Positions 15,592 through 24,517 of a DNA stretch of 57,163 bases are shown one piece after another. A program made the translations under genes and the position numbers. Position 1 is the stretch's first letter; each line of letters starts with the position of its first letter. The notes beneath the pieces are model-generated. The model saw nothing but the letters and a program-made list of their open reading frames with translations. It did not search any database and had not been told where the DNA came from. This DNA comes from CAZBWE01 sp964495465 (GTDB taxonomy: Bacteria; Planctomycetota; Phycisphaerae; Sedimentisphaerales; Anaerobacaceae): assembly GCA_964495465.1 (NCBI GenBank), contig CAZBWE010000004.1, forward strand, positions 1 to 57,163. The letters run 5' to 3'.

Positions 15592-17658
15592 ATGACAGAA
15601 TCATCCAAACGCCCTGAACACGTTGCGTGGTCATCCTTGATTTTGAGCGTTGTCTTTTTCGGTATCTGTTTTTTTGTCGGGCGAGGCAGTGATTTCTTTG
15701 CTATCTATGCGGTCGGCTGGCTGCTTCTTTCATCAGCTCTGACCTGGTTCGTTCTCGCTGTTCAGTTTCATATGCGGAGTCTGGCTGAGCAGGAAAAGCT
15801 CGATATGAGCCAGTTAACCAGAGCTGAGCAGGGACCTGCTATCTTTAAGGGAAATGATGAACATTCGACTTTATTTGCCGCTGCTCAACGCCGGCTTGGA
15901 ATACTCGAAAGATGGTTCATACCCATATTCTCGGCTCTGATTGCCGCCTACCAGACAGGTATCGGAGTATATTTATTAAAAGTTGTATCCGCTGGCAAAG
16001 AGACTGAGCCAAAGCAGGCGCTGCTTTGTTCAATTTGTATGACAGCGATAGCTTTTGTGAGCTTTTTGATTTCCCGCTATGCAACCGGCATGTCAGGACA
16101 ACCGAATTGGCGTCCATTAAGGGCAGGGGGCAGCAGTCTGCTTGGAGTAGCTGTGTTATGCTTTGCTATGGCAATAGGGCTGGCCATGGCACACTTCAAC
16201 TGGTTCGGCGTGGTAAATGTAATCAACTGGATTATCCCGATATTGCTTGTTGTAATAGGTGTGGAAACCGCTCTAAATGTTGTGCTGGACATATATCGTC
16301 CCCGTTTGAAAGGACAATACGCCAGAAGCGCCTTCGACAGCAGATTGCTGGGAATTATCAATGAGCCAGGGGGAGTATTACGCAGTGCCGCAGAGACAAT
16401 CGATTATCAGTTCGGCTTCAAGGTCTCTCAGACCTGGTTTTATAAGCTTCTTGAAAAAGCAATTGCGCCTTTGGTTTTATTCGCCGCTGTTACTCTGTAT
16501 TTGTTGAGCTGTATCGTTGTAGTAAATCCTAAAGAAGAGGCAATAATAGAGCATTTTGGCAATCCTATGGACAAATCCGGTCAGGCCAGACTTGTCGGTC
16601 CCGGCCTGACTTTCAAATGGCCCTGGCCAATAGATATCGCTTATAAGCATCCCGTTAAAAAGGTCCTGGAAATTTACATCGGTTATGTTCCCCAAAAGGA
16701 CCCAAAGACAGGCGAGATAATACCTGAGCCCTCATTATTATGGGGTAAGGCCCACTACAAGGAAGAATATCATTTACTTGTAGCCAGCGAAGAGACTGGC
16801 GCCGGTCCTGCCGCCGGAGCGGTGCCTGTAAGTCTTGTTGTTGCTGCTGTCCCGGTTCAGTACAGGATAAAGGACTTATACTCTTTTATATATAATAACA
16901 GCAAGCCGGAACAGCTGCTCGAATCCATTTGTTATCGTGAGCTTACGAAATTCGCAGCCAGTGCCAGTATCGAAGTTGATGATGAAGCTGCTCTTGAGCA
17001 GAGTTTGCTTGGAGCAGGCCGTGCCCAGGCCAAGCAGATTTTAACAGGCAGGATTCAGGACGCCGCCAATGAGATGGGCCTTGGTGTTGAAATTGTGTTT
17101 CTGGGCCTGCAGGGTATCCATCCTCCTCCAGAGGTCGCAGCGGATTATCAGAAGGTTATCGGTGCCGTTCAGGAGAAGCAGGCAATCGTGCTGCAGTCCC
17201 TTGCGGAACGCAATAAAACGTTAAGCACACTTGTAGGTTCGGTGGAAGATGCCGACAAGCTCTATGACCTCGCAGCCAAATATCAGCTGGCCAAGGAACA
17301 AAACAAAATAGACCAAATCGATAAGCTCAGCGATGCTCTTGATAATGCCTTTTTAGAAGCTAAAGGTGATATTTTCAGCACACTTCGAGAAGCTCGCAGT
17401 TATGCCTTTGAAAAAGCAACCCTTTCCCGTGCTACAGGAGAGCGTTTCGAAAGCCAGATTAAGGCATACGAAGCTGCGAGGGAAATTTACGAACGTGAGC
17501 AGAGATTGACGGCTTTTGAGGAGGCCCTTCAAAATATACGTAAATATATTGTTGTTGCCGACCCAAACGACACGCAGATTTTCATATTCGATGCCAAAGA
17601 AAAATTAACGCCAAGCTTATATGATATAGGCGGGATTAAGGAGACAAGCGGAAAATGA
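15592..17658 (+). CDS. large membrane protein with SPFH (HflK-like) domain
   Basis: 688 residues. The first 310 contain about seven hydrophobic helices, far more than the single helix of ordinary HflK. An SPFH/band-7 domain follows from about 312 (VVNPKEEAIIEHFG), then an Ala/Glu-rich coiled coil (about 555-650). SPFH proteins form membrane microdomain cages and often regulate the FtsH protease; no ftsH is in the window. It starts the operon and overlaps the hflC-like gene by 4 bp (ATGA). The 143-bp upstream spacer holds a TATAAT at 15530 without a good -35 box. Confidence 0.85.
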   Translation: MTESSKRPEHVAWSSLILSVVFFGICFFVGRGSDFFAIYAVGWLLLSSALTWFVLAVQFHMRSLAEQEKLDMSQLTRAEQGPAIFKGNDEHSTLFAAAQRRLGILERWFIPIFSALIAAYQTGIGVYLLKVVSAGKETEPKQALLCSICMTAIAFVSFLISRYATGMSGQPNWRPLRAGGSSLLGVAVLCFAMAIGLAMAHFNWFGVVNVINWIIPILLVVIGVETALNVVLDIYRPRLKGQYARSAFDSRLLGIINEPGGVLRSAAETIDYQFGFKVSQTWFYKLLEKAIAPLVLFAAVTLYLLSCIVVVNPKEEAIIEHFGNPMDKSGQARLVGPGLTFKWPWPIDIAYKHPVKKVLEIYIGYVPQKDPKTGEIIPEPSLLWGKAHYKEEYHLLVASEETGAGPAAGAVPVSLVVAAVPVQYRIKDLYSFIYNNSKPEQLLESICYRELTKFAASASIEVDDEAALEQSLLGAGRAQAKQILTGRIQDAANEMGLGVEIVFLGLQGIHPPPEVAADYQKVIGAVQEKQAIVLQSLAERNKTLSTLVGSVEDADKLYDLAAKYQLAKEQNKIDQIDKLSDALDNAFLEAKGDIFSTLREARSYAFEKATLSRATGERFESQIKAYEAAREIYEREQRLTAFEEALQNIRKYIVVADPNDTQIFIFDAKEKLTPSLYDIGGIKETSGK

Positions 17659-18572
17659 AAAATATAGTGATGGTTATCTTTATAGTATTGTTAATCAGTA
17701 TATTGGCACTGCTTCTTTTCTTTTTTCAGGTAAGAGAGACGGAATTGGCCCTGAAGACGACCTTTGGCAGGGTCAGCAATGAAGGCCAGATTACCAAGCC
17801 GGGTGTGTATTTCAGATGGCCGTTCCCAATCCAGCAAATCCATAAATTTGATTCCCGGACGAGAGTCCTGGAGGTTGAGGTAGGTGAAACAACAACAAAA
17901 GGAGCTGTGCCTATTATCGTAAATACTTATGTCGTCTGGAAGATTGCTGAGCCGCTGGGATTCTTTAATGCTGTTGAAACCATCACCGAAGCCGAAAGCA
18001 AACTTCGCAGCCGAATTAGCGATACGCAAAACAAGGTAATAGGACAGCACCTTTTCAGTGAATTTGTAAATAGTGACCAGACAAAGATAAAACTAAAACA
18101 AATAGAGGAAGAGATGCTTGCCGACCTCAAACAAAGCGTCAGAGACGATTATGGTATTGAAATCAAAACTCTTGGTATCAAGCAGCTCAAGGTCAGCAAG
18201 GATGTTACTGAAAAAGTATTCGAACGAATGAGAGCAGCGAGAAACCGCAGGACCGAAGCTACCATCGCCCAGGGGCAGGCCCAGGCAACAAAGACACGAA
18301 CCGACGCTGATTCCAAAAAAACAGAGCTTCTTGCTGCTGCAGAGGCAATGGCAAAAACGATACGTGGAAAGGGCGATGCAGAGGCGGCAAAATACTATAA
18401 AATGCTCGAAGCAGACACAGAGCTTGCAATCTTTCTTCGGGATATTGAGGCCTTAAAGAAGATATTAGAGGAAAGAGCTACTGTTGTTTTCAGCGCTGAA
18501 ACAGCACCATTTAAATTGCTTAAAGAAATACCCGACCTTAAACCCGCAGAAACAAAGAAACCCGAAAAATAA
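17655..18572 (+). CDS. HflC-like SPFH protein
   Basis: 305 residues: an N-terminal signal-anchor helix (about 1-24), SPFH domain (about 25-200, starting RETELALKTTFGR) and an Ala-rich helical region (ERMRAARNRRTEATIAQGQA) typical of HflC. It should be anchored in the inner membrane with its domain in the periplasm, in complex with HflK-type partners. It is translationally coupled to the preceding gene and followed after 15 bp by a third SPFH gene. Confidence 0.88.
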   Translation: MKNIVMVIFIVLLISILALLLFFFQVRETELALKTTFGRVSNEGQITKPGVYFRWPFPIQQIHKFDSRTRVLEVEVGETTTKGAVPIIVNTYVVWKIAEPLGFFNAVETITEAESKLRSRISDTQNKVIGQHLFSEFVNSDQTKIKLKQIEEEMLADLKQSVRDDYGIEIKTLGIKQLKVSKDVTEKVFERMRAARNRRTEATIAQGQAQATKTRTDADSKKTELLAAAEAMAKTIRGKGDAEAAKYYKMLEADTELAIFLRDIEALKKILEERATVVFSAETAPFKLLKEIPDLKPAETKKPEK

Positions 18573-18587
18573 GTTAATTATGGCATT

Positions 18588-19883
18588 ATGACAGAACAAA
18601 AGCACAACAACAAAGAAGACAAGGAATCGCGAGCTTTATCTACAGAGAAATCCGGTGGTATAGAGCTTGATGCAGCCGGCCAATCGCTGTCCAAGGCATT
18701 GAAAGTCAGCTTTGCTATTCTGAAGGTGATAATGATAGTGTTGGTAATTCTTTTCTTTGCATCAGGTTTTAAGACGGTTGGTTCTGATGAGCAGGCAATT
18801 GTTTTACGTTTCGGCAAGATACGGGGCGAACGTGAAGACAGAATCTTAAAGCCGGGTTTGCACTGGGTATTTCCGTATCCAATAGACGAAATTGTAAGGA
18901 TTCCAGTAGAAAAAAAGGTAAATTTAGTGCTCAACTCTTTTTGGTACCAGGAAAAGCCGCCGCAAGGGCCGGGGTCCAAGCCTCGTATAGAACCAACATT
19001 AGACCCTATACGTGACGGTTACTGCATTACCCGAAGTGAGGAACAAACCGAAGTTTCTGCCGGTTCAGACGGGAGCGATTACAACATTATCCACTGTAAA
19101 TGGCAGCTAACTTATCAGGTCAAAGACCCTGAATTCCAGGACCCGGAACGCTTTTTCAAGAATGTCTATGTCGAAGGCATAAAACCCGGCCAGATATATT
19201 TTGATGTAATGAAAAAGAGCATAACGCCGCTTTTGAAAAGCTTATTTGATGACACTGTTGTAACGGTAATGGTCAACTATACTATTGATGAGGCAATGTT
19301 CGAGCAGGTTGGTAAGGTAACCGAGCACGTTAAACAATTGCTGCAGGAAAAACTCGACAAGATAGAAAGCGGCATAACTGTCGAATCTGTGCAATTGACG
19401 GATATAACCTGGCCCCAGCAGGTCAATGAGGCGTTCGAGGCCTTAATCAGTGCAAGTCAGGACAGTCAAAAGGCCGTCTATGAGGCCAGGACCTATGCAC
19501 AAAAGACCCTTAATGAAACTGCCGGCCCGATTGCAGAAAATCTTCTTGAGGCACTTAAGAACGAAAATATAAGTCAACAAGAGAAAGAATTTCTTTGGAA
19601 TCAGTTGGCCGGGGCCGCCCAGGAAAGAATCGCCGAGGCACGCGCCTATAGAACACAGGTCGTGGAAAGCGCCAAAGCCAATGCCGAATACCTGCAGCAG
19701 ATACTGCCTGAATATCGTAAGCGCCCGAAGCTCGTCCTGCAGGAAATATATCAGAGTGCTATCGAAGATGTTCTTGATAATGTTGACGAGAAAATAATAA
19801 TTCAGCCGAGCGAGGGAACCAAAGGCAACGAAATCTGGCTGCAGCTTAACAGGGACCCGGCTATAAAACCAAAATCGAAATGA
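18588..19883 (+). CDS. HflK-like SPFH protein
   Basis: 431 residues with a cytoplasmic N-terminal tail, one membrane helix (about 43-62), an SPFH domain from GSDEQAIVLRFGKIRGERE and a C-terminal helical part with AARAYRTQVVESAKANAE-like sequence. Together with the hflC-like gene it forms the standard HflK/HflC pair, so the large protein at 15592 is the extra member. The spacing suggests the same operon. It is followed by the P1B ATPase after 37 bp. Confidence 0.88.
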   Translation: MTEQKHNNKEDKESRALSTEKSGGIELDAAGQSLSKALKVSFAILKVIMIVLVILFFASGFKTVGSDEQAIVLRFGKIRGEREDRILKPGLHWVFPYPIDEIVRIPVEKKVNLVLNSFWYQEKPPQGPGSKPRIEPTLDPIRDGYCITRSEEQTEVSAGSDGSDYNIIHCKWQLTYQVKDPEFQDPERFFKNVYVEGIKPGQIYFDVMKKSITPLLKSLFDDTVVTVMVNYTIDEAMFEQVGKVTEHVKQLLQEKLDKIESGITVESVQLTDITWPQQVNEAFEALISASQDSQKAVYEARTYAQKTLNETAGPIAENLLEALKNENISQQEKEFLWNQLAGAAQERIAEARAYRTQVVESAKANAEYLQQILPEYRKRPKLVLQEIYQSAIEDVLDNVDEKIIIQPSEGTKGNEIWLQLNRDPAIKPKSK

Positions 19884-19920
19884 CAGTAATGAATGCTGAT
19901 TGTTGAGAAAATACGACACT

Positions 19921-21852
19921 ATGGCTCATGAGCATTTACATTTTAAGCAGGATATTTCTGCTGAATACACTAATAGTAAGCAAATTAGGGTAAGTATAGC
20001 TTTGTTGGGGACACTGGCCGGCGGTATGCTGCTGATAAGCAGCGGCATTGCCCGTTCAAAGTATCTATACGGTTTCGGAAGTTTTCAATCCGAGTTTTTA
20101 GCAATGGTCGGTGCAATATTGCTTGGTGCACCCATTGTTCTGCACGCAATAAAGAGCATAATCAAAAAAGAGATGCATATGGATGAGCTGGTGGCTTTGG
20201 CTATTCTGGCTGCTTTTGCGACGGGAAAATATGCCACTGCGGGTATCGTCTCATTCTTTATGCTTTTAAGCGAGCTTATAGAAACCCGGACAGCCCTCGG
20301 CGCCCGTGCCTCGATTGAGTCGCTGATAAAGCTGACGCCTGTAACGGCAAGTCTCATCGATAGCGTTGGCGGCGAGAAAGAGGTGAATGTCAGCGATTTG
20401 AAGCCCGGCGATTGCATTCGTGTTCGCCCGGGCGATAACATACCAGCAGATGGTGAAGTTAAGAAAGGTTTCAGCTCTGTCAATGAAGCAACGATAACGG
20501 GTGAATCTCTGCCTGTTGATAAGGTGCCGGGGATGCAGGTCTTCGCCGGAACGAACAACATTACAGGTGTGCTGGATATCACCGTAACCAAAGCCGGTAA
20601 AGATACGACCCTCGGCAAAGTTCAGTCGCTGATTATGCAGGCGGAGCAGACTAAGATACCGATTATGCGAATAATCGACCGTTACGTTAAATGGTACACG
20701 CCGACAATATTGATGGTTGCAGGTATAGTCTGGTTTTTTACACTCGATATTAACAGGGCGATTACGATACTGGTTATTTCGTGCCCGTGTGCGCTGATTC
20801 TGGCGACGCCGACTGCGATGGTTGCAGCGATTTCAGCTTCGGCACGACTCGGTATCCTGATAAAGAATGTAGGCGACCTTGAAATTGCCGGGAAGATGAC
20901 GGCGATGGTGTTCGACAAGACGGGCACGGTGACGACCGGTCGTCTGTATGTAACCAAACTGACTCCCGCTGAAGGCGTTGAACCGGCTGAATTGTTAACC
21001 ACAGCAGCTTCAGCCGAGTTGATGAGTAAGCACCCCGCAGCGAGAGCACTGCAGGAAGTGGCCAAAGAGGCGAACCTCACCTTATCTGAAGCAGCTAACT
21101 TTAAGGAAATCCCCGGCAAGGGTGTATCAGCTTTGGTCGATTCGGCTTCGGTTTATGTCGGCAGAGATACCTTTCTAAAAGAAAACAATATAGATGTAAG
21201 AAATGTTTCTGACCCGAGCATGCACGAAGAGCAGGGTTTTAGCACACTTTATGTATCAAAGGATTCGAGATGTATCGGCTGGATTGGTTTGAAGGATAAA
21301 ACAAGGCCCGAAGCCCAGCATGCAATCAGGGAGCTATTTGATATCGGCATCAAAAGGGTAACTATGCTCACCGGTGACAGGGATGAGGTTGCCAATCGTG
21401 TAGCTACGGAATTAGGCTGCACTGATTATAAGGCACAATGTCTGCCCCAGGACAAACTGTCGATTGTCGAGCAGATTAAAAAGGACGGCCATACTGTGGT
21501 CGTTGTCGGAGACGGTATCAATGACGCACCGGCATTGGCAGCAGGCGATTTGGGCATTGCGATGGGCGCCGCGGGCAGTGATGTAGCAATAAATTCCGCG
21601 TCGGTTGCACTTATGAGCGACGATTTGGAGCGTTTGCCCTTCCTCGTTCGCCTTTCAAGAAAAACAAGAGTGGTTATTAATCTGAACCTTGGTTTCGGAG
21701 TTCTATTCATAATTCTTGGGATTATAGCAGCGGCGGCGGCGTGGCTGCCAATAGTTTACGCCGCAGTTTTGCATTTTGCCGGTTCTCTGATAGTTATTTT
21801 CAACAGTGCCCGGCTTGTCCGCTACGGAGAAGAGCTCAGCCACGAAACGTAG
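19921..21852 (+). CDS. P1B-type heavy-metal translocating ATPase
   Basis: About 643 residues from ATG 19921; a TTG at 19900 is a weaker alternative. Motifs are complete: TGES (actuator), CPCALILATPTA (metal-binding helix), DKTGTVT (phosphorylated Asp), SKHPAA and GDGINDAPAL. There is no N-terminal CxxC metal-binding domain, only a short His-containing stretch (HEHLHF). The last helix has LHFAGSLIVIFNSARL. The metal (Zn/Cd/Cu type) cannot be assigned safely from sequence. It exports metal at the inner membrane and sits between SPFH and ABC genes. Confidence 0.92.
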   Translation: MAHEHLHFKQDISAEYTNSKQIRVSIALLGTLAGGMLLISSGIARSKYLYGFGSFQSEFLAMVGAILLGAPIVLHAIKSIIKKEMHMDELVALAILAAFATGKYATAGIVSFFMLLSELIETRTALGARASIESLIKLTPVTASLIDSVGGEKEVNVSDLKPGDCIRVRPGDNIPADGEVKKGFSSVNEATITGESLPVDKVPGMQVFAGTNNITGVLDITVTKAGKDTTLGKVQSLIMQAEQTKIPIMRIIDRYVKWYTPTILMVAGIVWFFTLDINRAITILVISCPCALILATPTAMVAAISASARLGILIKNVGDLEIAGKMTAMVFDKTGTVTTGRLYVTKLTPAEGVEPAELLTTAASAELMSKHPAARALQEVAKEANLTLSEAANFKEIPGKGVSALVDSASVYVGRDTFLKENNIDVRNVSDPSMHEEQGFSTLYVSKDSRCIGWIGLKDKTRPEAQHAIRELFDIGIKRVTMLTGDRDEVANRVATELGCTDYKAQCLPQDKLSIVEQIKKDGHTVVVVGDGINDAPALAAGDLGIAMGAAGSDVAINSASVALMSDDLERLPFLVRLSRKTRVVINLNLGFGVLFIILGIIAAAAAWLPIVYAAVLHFAGSLIVIFNSARLVRYGEELSHET

Positions 21853-21875
21853 TATTTTCATTTTCTAATCTGCTT

Positions 21876-23123
21876 ATGGAATACGCAATTGAAACTTTCT
21901 CTCTGACCAAGATTTTTTCCGACTGCTGGGGCAGGGACAGAGTTCGTGCTGTTGACGAGCTGAATTTAAAGGTTCGTTATAACGAGGTTTTTGGATTATT
22001 AGGTCCTAACGGCTCAGGCAAAACAACCACCATTAAGATGCTTCTGGGCTTACTTTATCCAACGAAGGGAAAAGCTGTTGTTCTTGGCGGTGACGGCGCC
22101 AATCCCAAAATAAGTGCCAGAATCGGTTTTTTGCCGGAAGAGTCCTACTTCTACAGATATTTGAATGCCCGCGAAACCCTTGATTTTTACGGCAGATTAT
22201 TCGGTTTGCCTTTCAGGGTACGTAAGATGCGTATCGAGGCACTGCTTGATATGGTCGGACTAAAAGCGGCAGCAAACAGAGCTGTCGGGACGTTTTCAAA
22301 AGGTATGGCACGCAGAATCGGGTTGGCCCAGGCACTTATAAACGACCCCGAATTGCTCATATTGGATGAGCCGACAGCCGGTCTTGACCCCATCGGGACA
22401 AGGCAGATAAAAGATTTAATCCTTGAGCTTAAGAAACGAGGCAAGACAATCCTGCTTTGCAGCCATTTGCTTGCTGATGTCGAAGATGTCTGCGACAGAA
22501 TCGCGATTCTCTACAGTGGTAAAATTCAGGCCGAAGGACAGGTCAGAGACCTGCTTCAGCAAACAGACAGGAAACAAATTACTACCGGTTTTATCAGCGA
22601 TGAGGCAATCGCAAAGATAAAGCAAATAGTGCAGCAGGAACAGGTGGATTGTGCTGTCAGCTCTCCTATGGATAAACTTGAAACATTTTTTATCAGAACC
22701 GTTACAGCAGCTGAGCAGCAGGCCCAACCTACAAGCGGTGCGGTTACTAAAAGCCAGATCAGCGATTTTCTCAAGCCAAAAGTCGCAGCGGAAAGGATAC
22801 TTGAAAAACTTGTTTCATCGTCGGTGTCAGGGGAGTTATCTGCAGCCGAGCCGACAAAGGAAGAATTGGATAATATCGAAACCTTAGAACAAAAACCTGA
22901 TGAAGAATTACTTAGTAAATTGACCGAACAGCCAAAACCGGCGGAACCCAAGCTTGTCACCGGAGAAGATAAAATAAAGACAGAACCTGTCAAAAGCGAA
23001 GCCCCGGAAAATAAGCAAACATCAGAAAGCATTTTAGACCAGCTCACAGGCAGGTCCAGGGCTCAAGATACTAACAGCAAACAAGCAGATAAATCTCAGG
23101 CAGGAGACCAGGGCGATGCATAG
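21876..23123 (+). CDS. ABC transporter ATP-binding protein with long C-terminal tail
   Basis: 415 residues from ATG 21876; an in-frame upstream start at 21741 lies within the ATPase gene before it and is rejected. Walker A is GPNGSGKTT, the signature is FSKGMARRIG and Walker B is LLILDEPTAGLDP, in the ABC-2 exporter style. After about residue 245 there is a Lys/Glu/Pro-rich, probably disordered tail of some 170 residues (EPKLVTGEDKIKTEP). It overlaps the permease gene by 8 bp, so the two are coupled. Confidence 0.9.
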   Translation: MEYAIETFSLTKIFSDCWGRDRVRAVDELNLKVRYNEVFGLLGPNGSGKTTTIKMLLGLLYPTKGKAVVLGGDGANPKISARIGFLPEESYFYRYLNARETLDFYGRLFGLPFRVRKMRIEALLDMVGLKAAANRAVGTFSKGMARRIGLAQALINDPELLILDEPTAGLDPIGTRQIKDLILELKKRGKTILLCSHLLADVEDVCDRIAILYSGKIQAEGQVRDLLQQTDRKQITTGFISDEAIAKIKQIVQQEQVDCAVSSPMDKLETFFIRTVTAAEQQAQPTSGAVTKSQISDFLKPKVAAERILEKLVSSSVSGELSAAEPTKEELDNIETLEQKPDEELLSKLTEQPKPAEPKLVTGEDKIKTEPVKSEAPENKQTSESILDQLTGRSRAQDTNSKQADKSQAGDQGDA

Positions 23124-24480
23124 TATCTGGGCTATCGCCACAAACACTATCAGGCAAGCCTTGCGGATGAAGATTGCCGTTGTCTTTATACTCCTTTTGC
23201 TTGTGCTGCTGCCTGTGATGTTTGCTACGATTACAGGCGACGGGACGTTGAGAGGTCGGCTGCAAACCTTCATAAGCTATGGACTATCGCTTACCAGTTT
23301 TTTGCTCTGTTTACTCACGGTGATTGTCTCAATTTATTCGCTGACGAGTGACATCGAACAGAGACAGATATATACTGTAATAACAAAGCCCATTCACCGT
23401 TATCAGCTTCTGCTGGGAAAGCTGCTTGGTGTGGTATTACTGGATGTGGTTTTGCTTTTTCTTTTTGCAGCTATAATATATGCAAACAGTCTTTATATGC
23501 CCAAATACTATAAAGCAACCGACTCCGAACTTGAACAGGTTAACAATGAGTTCTATACCGCACGAACCAGCTTGACACCGCCCGAAGTTGATGTAAGCAA
23601 GGATGTTGAAGAGGCCTACAATAAACTTAAGGAGACAGACCAGCTGCCCGACAATCTTTCAGTCGAGAAATTCAAAAATGAGCTTACCAACATAAAAAAA
23701 CTTGAAAGACGCGCAGCAGCAGTCGGACAGAGTCTTCTCTGGGAGTTCAATAACGTTAAACCTGCAGACCCGAACGGGAGTTTGTTTATAAGATTCAAAT
23801 ACAATGTGTCCGTAACCCCTCTCGATTCGCAGGTTTATGGCAGATGGATAGTTGGTGACTATCAACATATCAAGTATGGTATGGAGAGCAAGACTCCGAT
23901 TTATGACCGTATCCACAAGCATTCAATCCAGACATTTCACGAGATAGAAGTTCCGGCCAGTGTAGTTCCTCAGGACGGCCATCTGGCTGTTGGTTTTTTG
24001 AATGTCCCTCTGAATAATACGGTTGTAATCTTTCCATTAGAGGAAGGTCTGGAGATACTTTACAAGGCAGATACTTTTACCGGCAATTTTTTAAGGGCTG
24101 TTCTTTTAATATTACTTCGTTTAATTTTCCTGGCCTGTCTGGGTATATTAGCGGCGAGCTTTCTTTCTTTTCCCGTGGCAATATTGCTATGTATTGTGAT
24201 TTTCTTTACTGCAAGTTTCAGCGGTTTTTGTCTGGAATCTTTTGACTTTCTTGGCGAGGATTTGAGTGTCGTGTATCGTTATACTATCAGGCCGGTAATT
24301 CTGCTTTTGCCGCAGTTTGATAAATTTAACCCGACAAAGTATCTGGTGCCCGGACGGTTATTGAGCTGGTTTTTATTAGCCAAAGCCGGCTTTTCAATGA
24401 TCTGTATTAAATCTGTTTTGTTACTTGTTCTTGCATTATTGATTTTTAGTTTCAGAGAAATTGCGAAAATCATAATTTAG
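23116..24480 (+). CDS. ABC-2 type permease with large extracytoplasmic domain
   Basis: 454 residues. Early helices are followed by SDIEQRQIYTVITKPIHRYQLLLGKLLGV, the ABC-2 hallmark. A soluble loop of about 190 residues (125-310) separates helix 3 from four C-terminal helices. It pairs with the ATPase that overlaps its start. The substrate is unknown; this architecture is found in exporters of the GldA/NosY type. It is related to the permease at 14422. Confidence 0.87.
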   Translation: MHSIWAIATNTIRQALRMKIAVVFILLLLVLLPVMFATITGDGTLRGRLQTFISYGLSLTSFLLCLLTVIVSIYSLTSDIEQRQIYTVITKPIHRYQLLLGKLLGVVLLDVVLLFLFAAIIYANSLYMPKYYKATDSELEQVNNEFYTARTSLTPPEVDVSKDVEEAYNKLKETDQLPDNLSVEKFKNELTNIKKLERRAAAVGQSLLWEFNNVKPADPNGSLFIRFKYNVSVTPLDSQVYGRWIVGDYQHIKYGMESKTPIYDRIHKHSIQTFHEIEVPASVVPQDGHLAVGFLNVPLNNTVVIFPLEEGLEILYKADTFTGNFLRAVLLILLRLIFLACLGILAASFLSFPVAILLCIVIFFTASFSGFCLESFDFLGEDLSVVYRYTIRPVILLLPQFDKFNPTKYLVPGRLLSWFLLAKAGFSMICIKSVLLLVLALLIFSFREIAKIII

Positions 24481-24517
24481 TTTGTGAACTATCAGCTATA
24501 AAGCTAGAATTTTCTTT

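Noticed and set aside
21741..21875. N-terminal extension of the ABC ATPase
   Set aside because: It overlaps the 3' end of the P1B ATPase gene and lacks any similarity to ABC proteins; ATG 21876 begins the domain.
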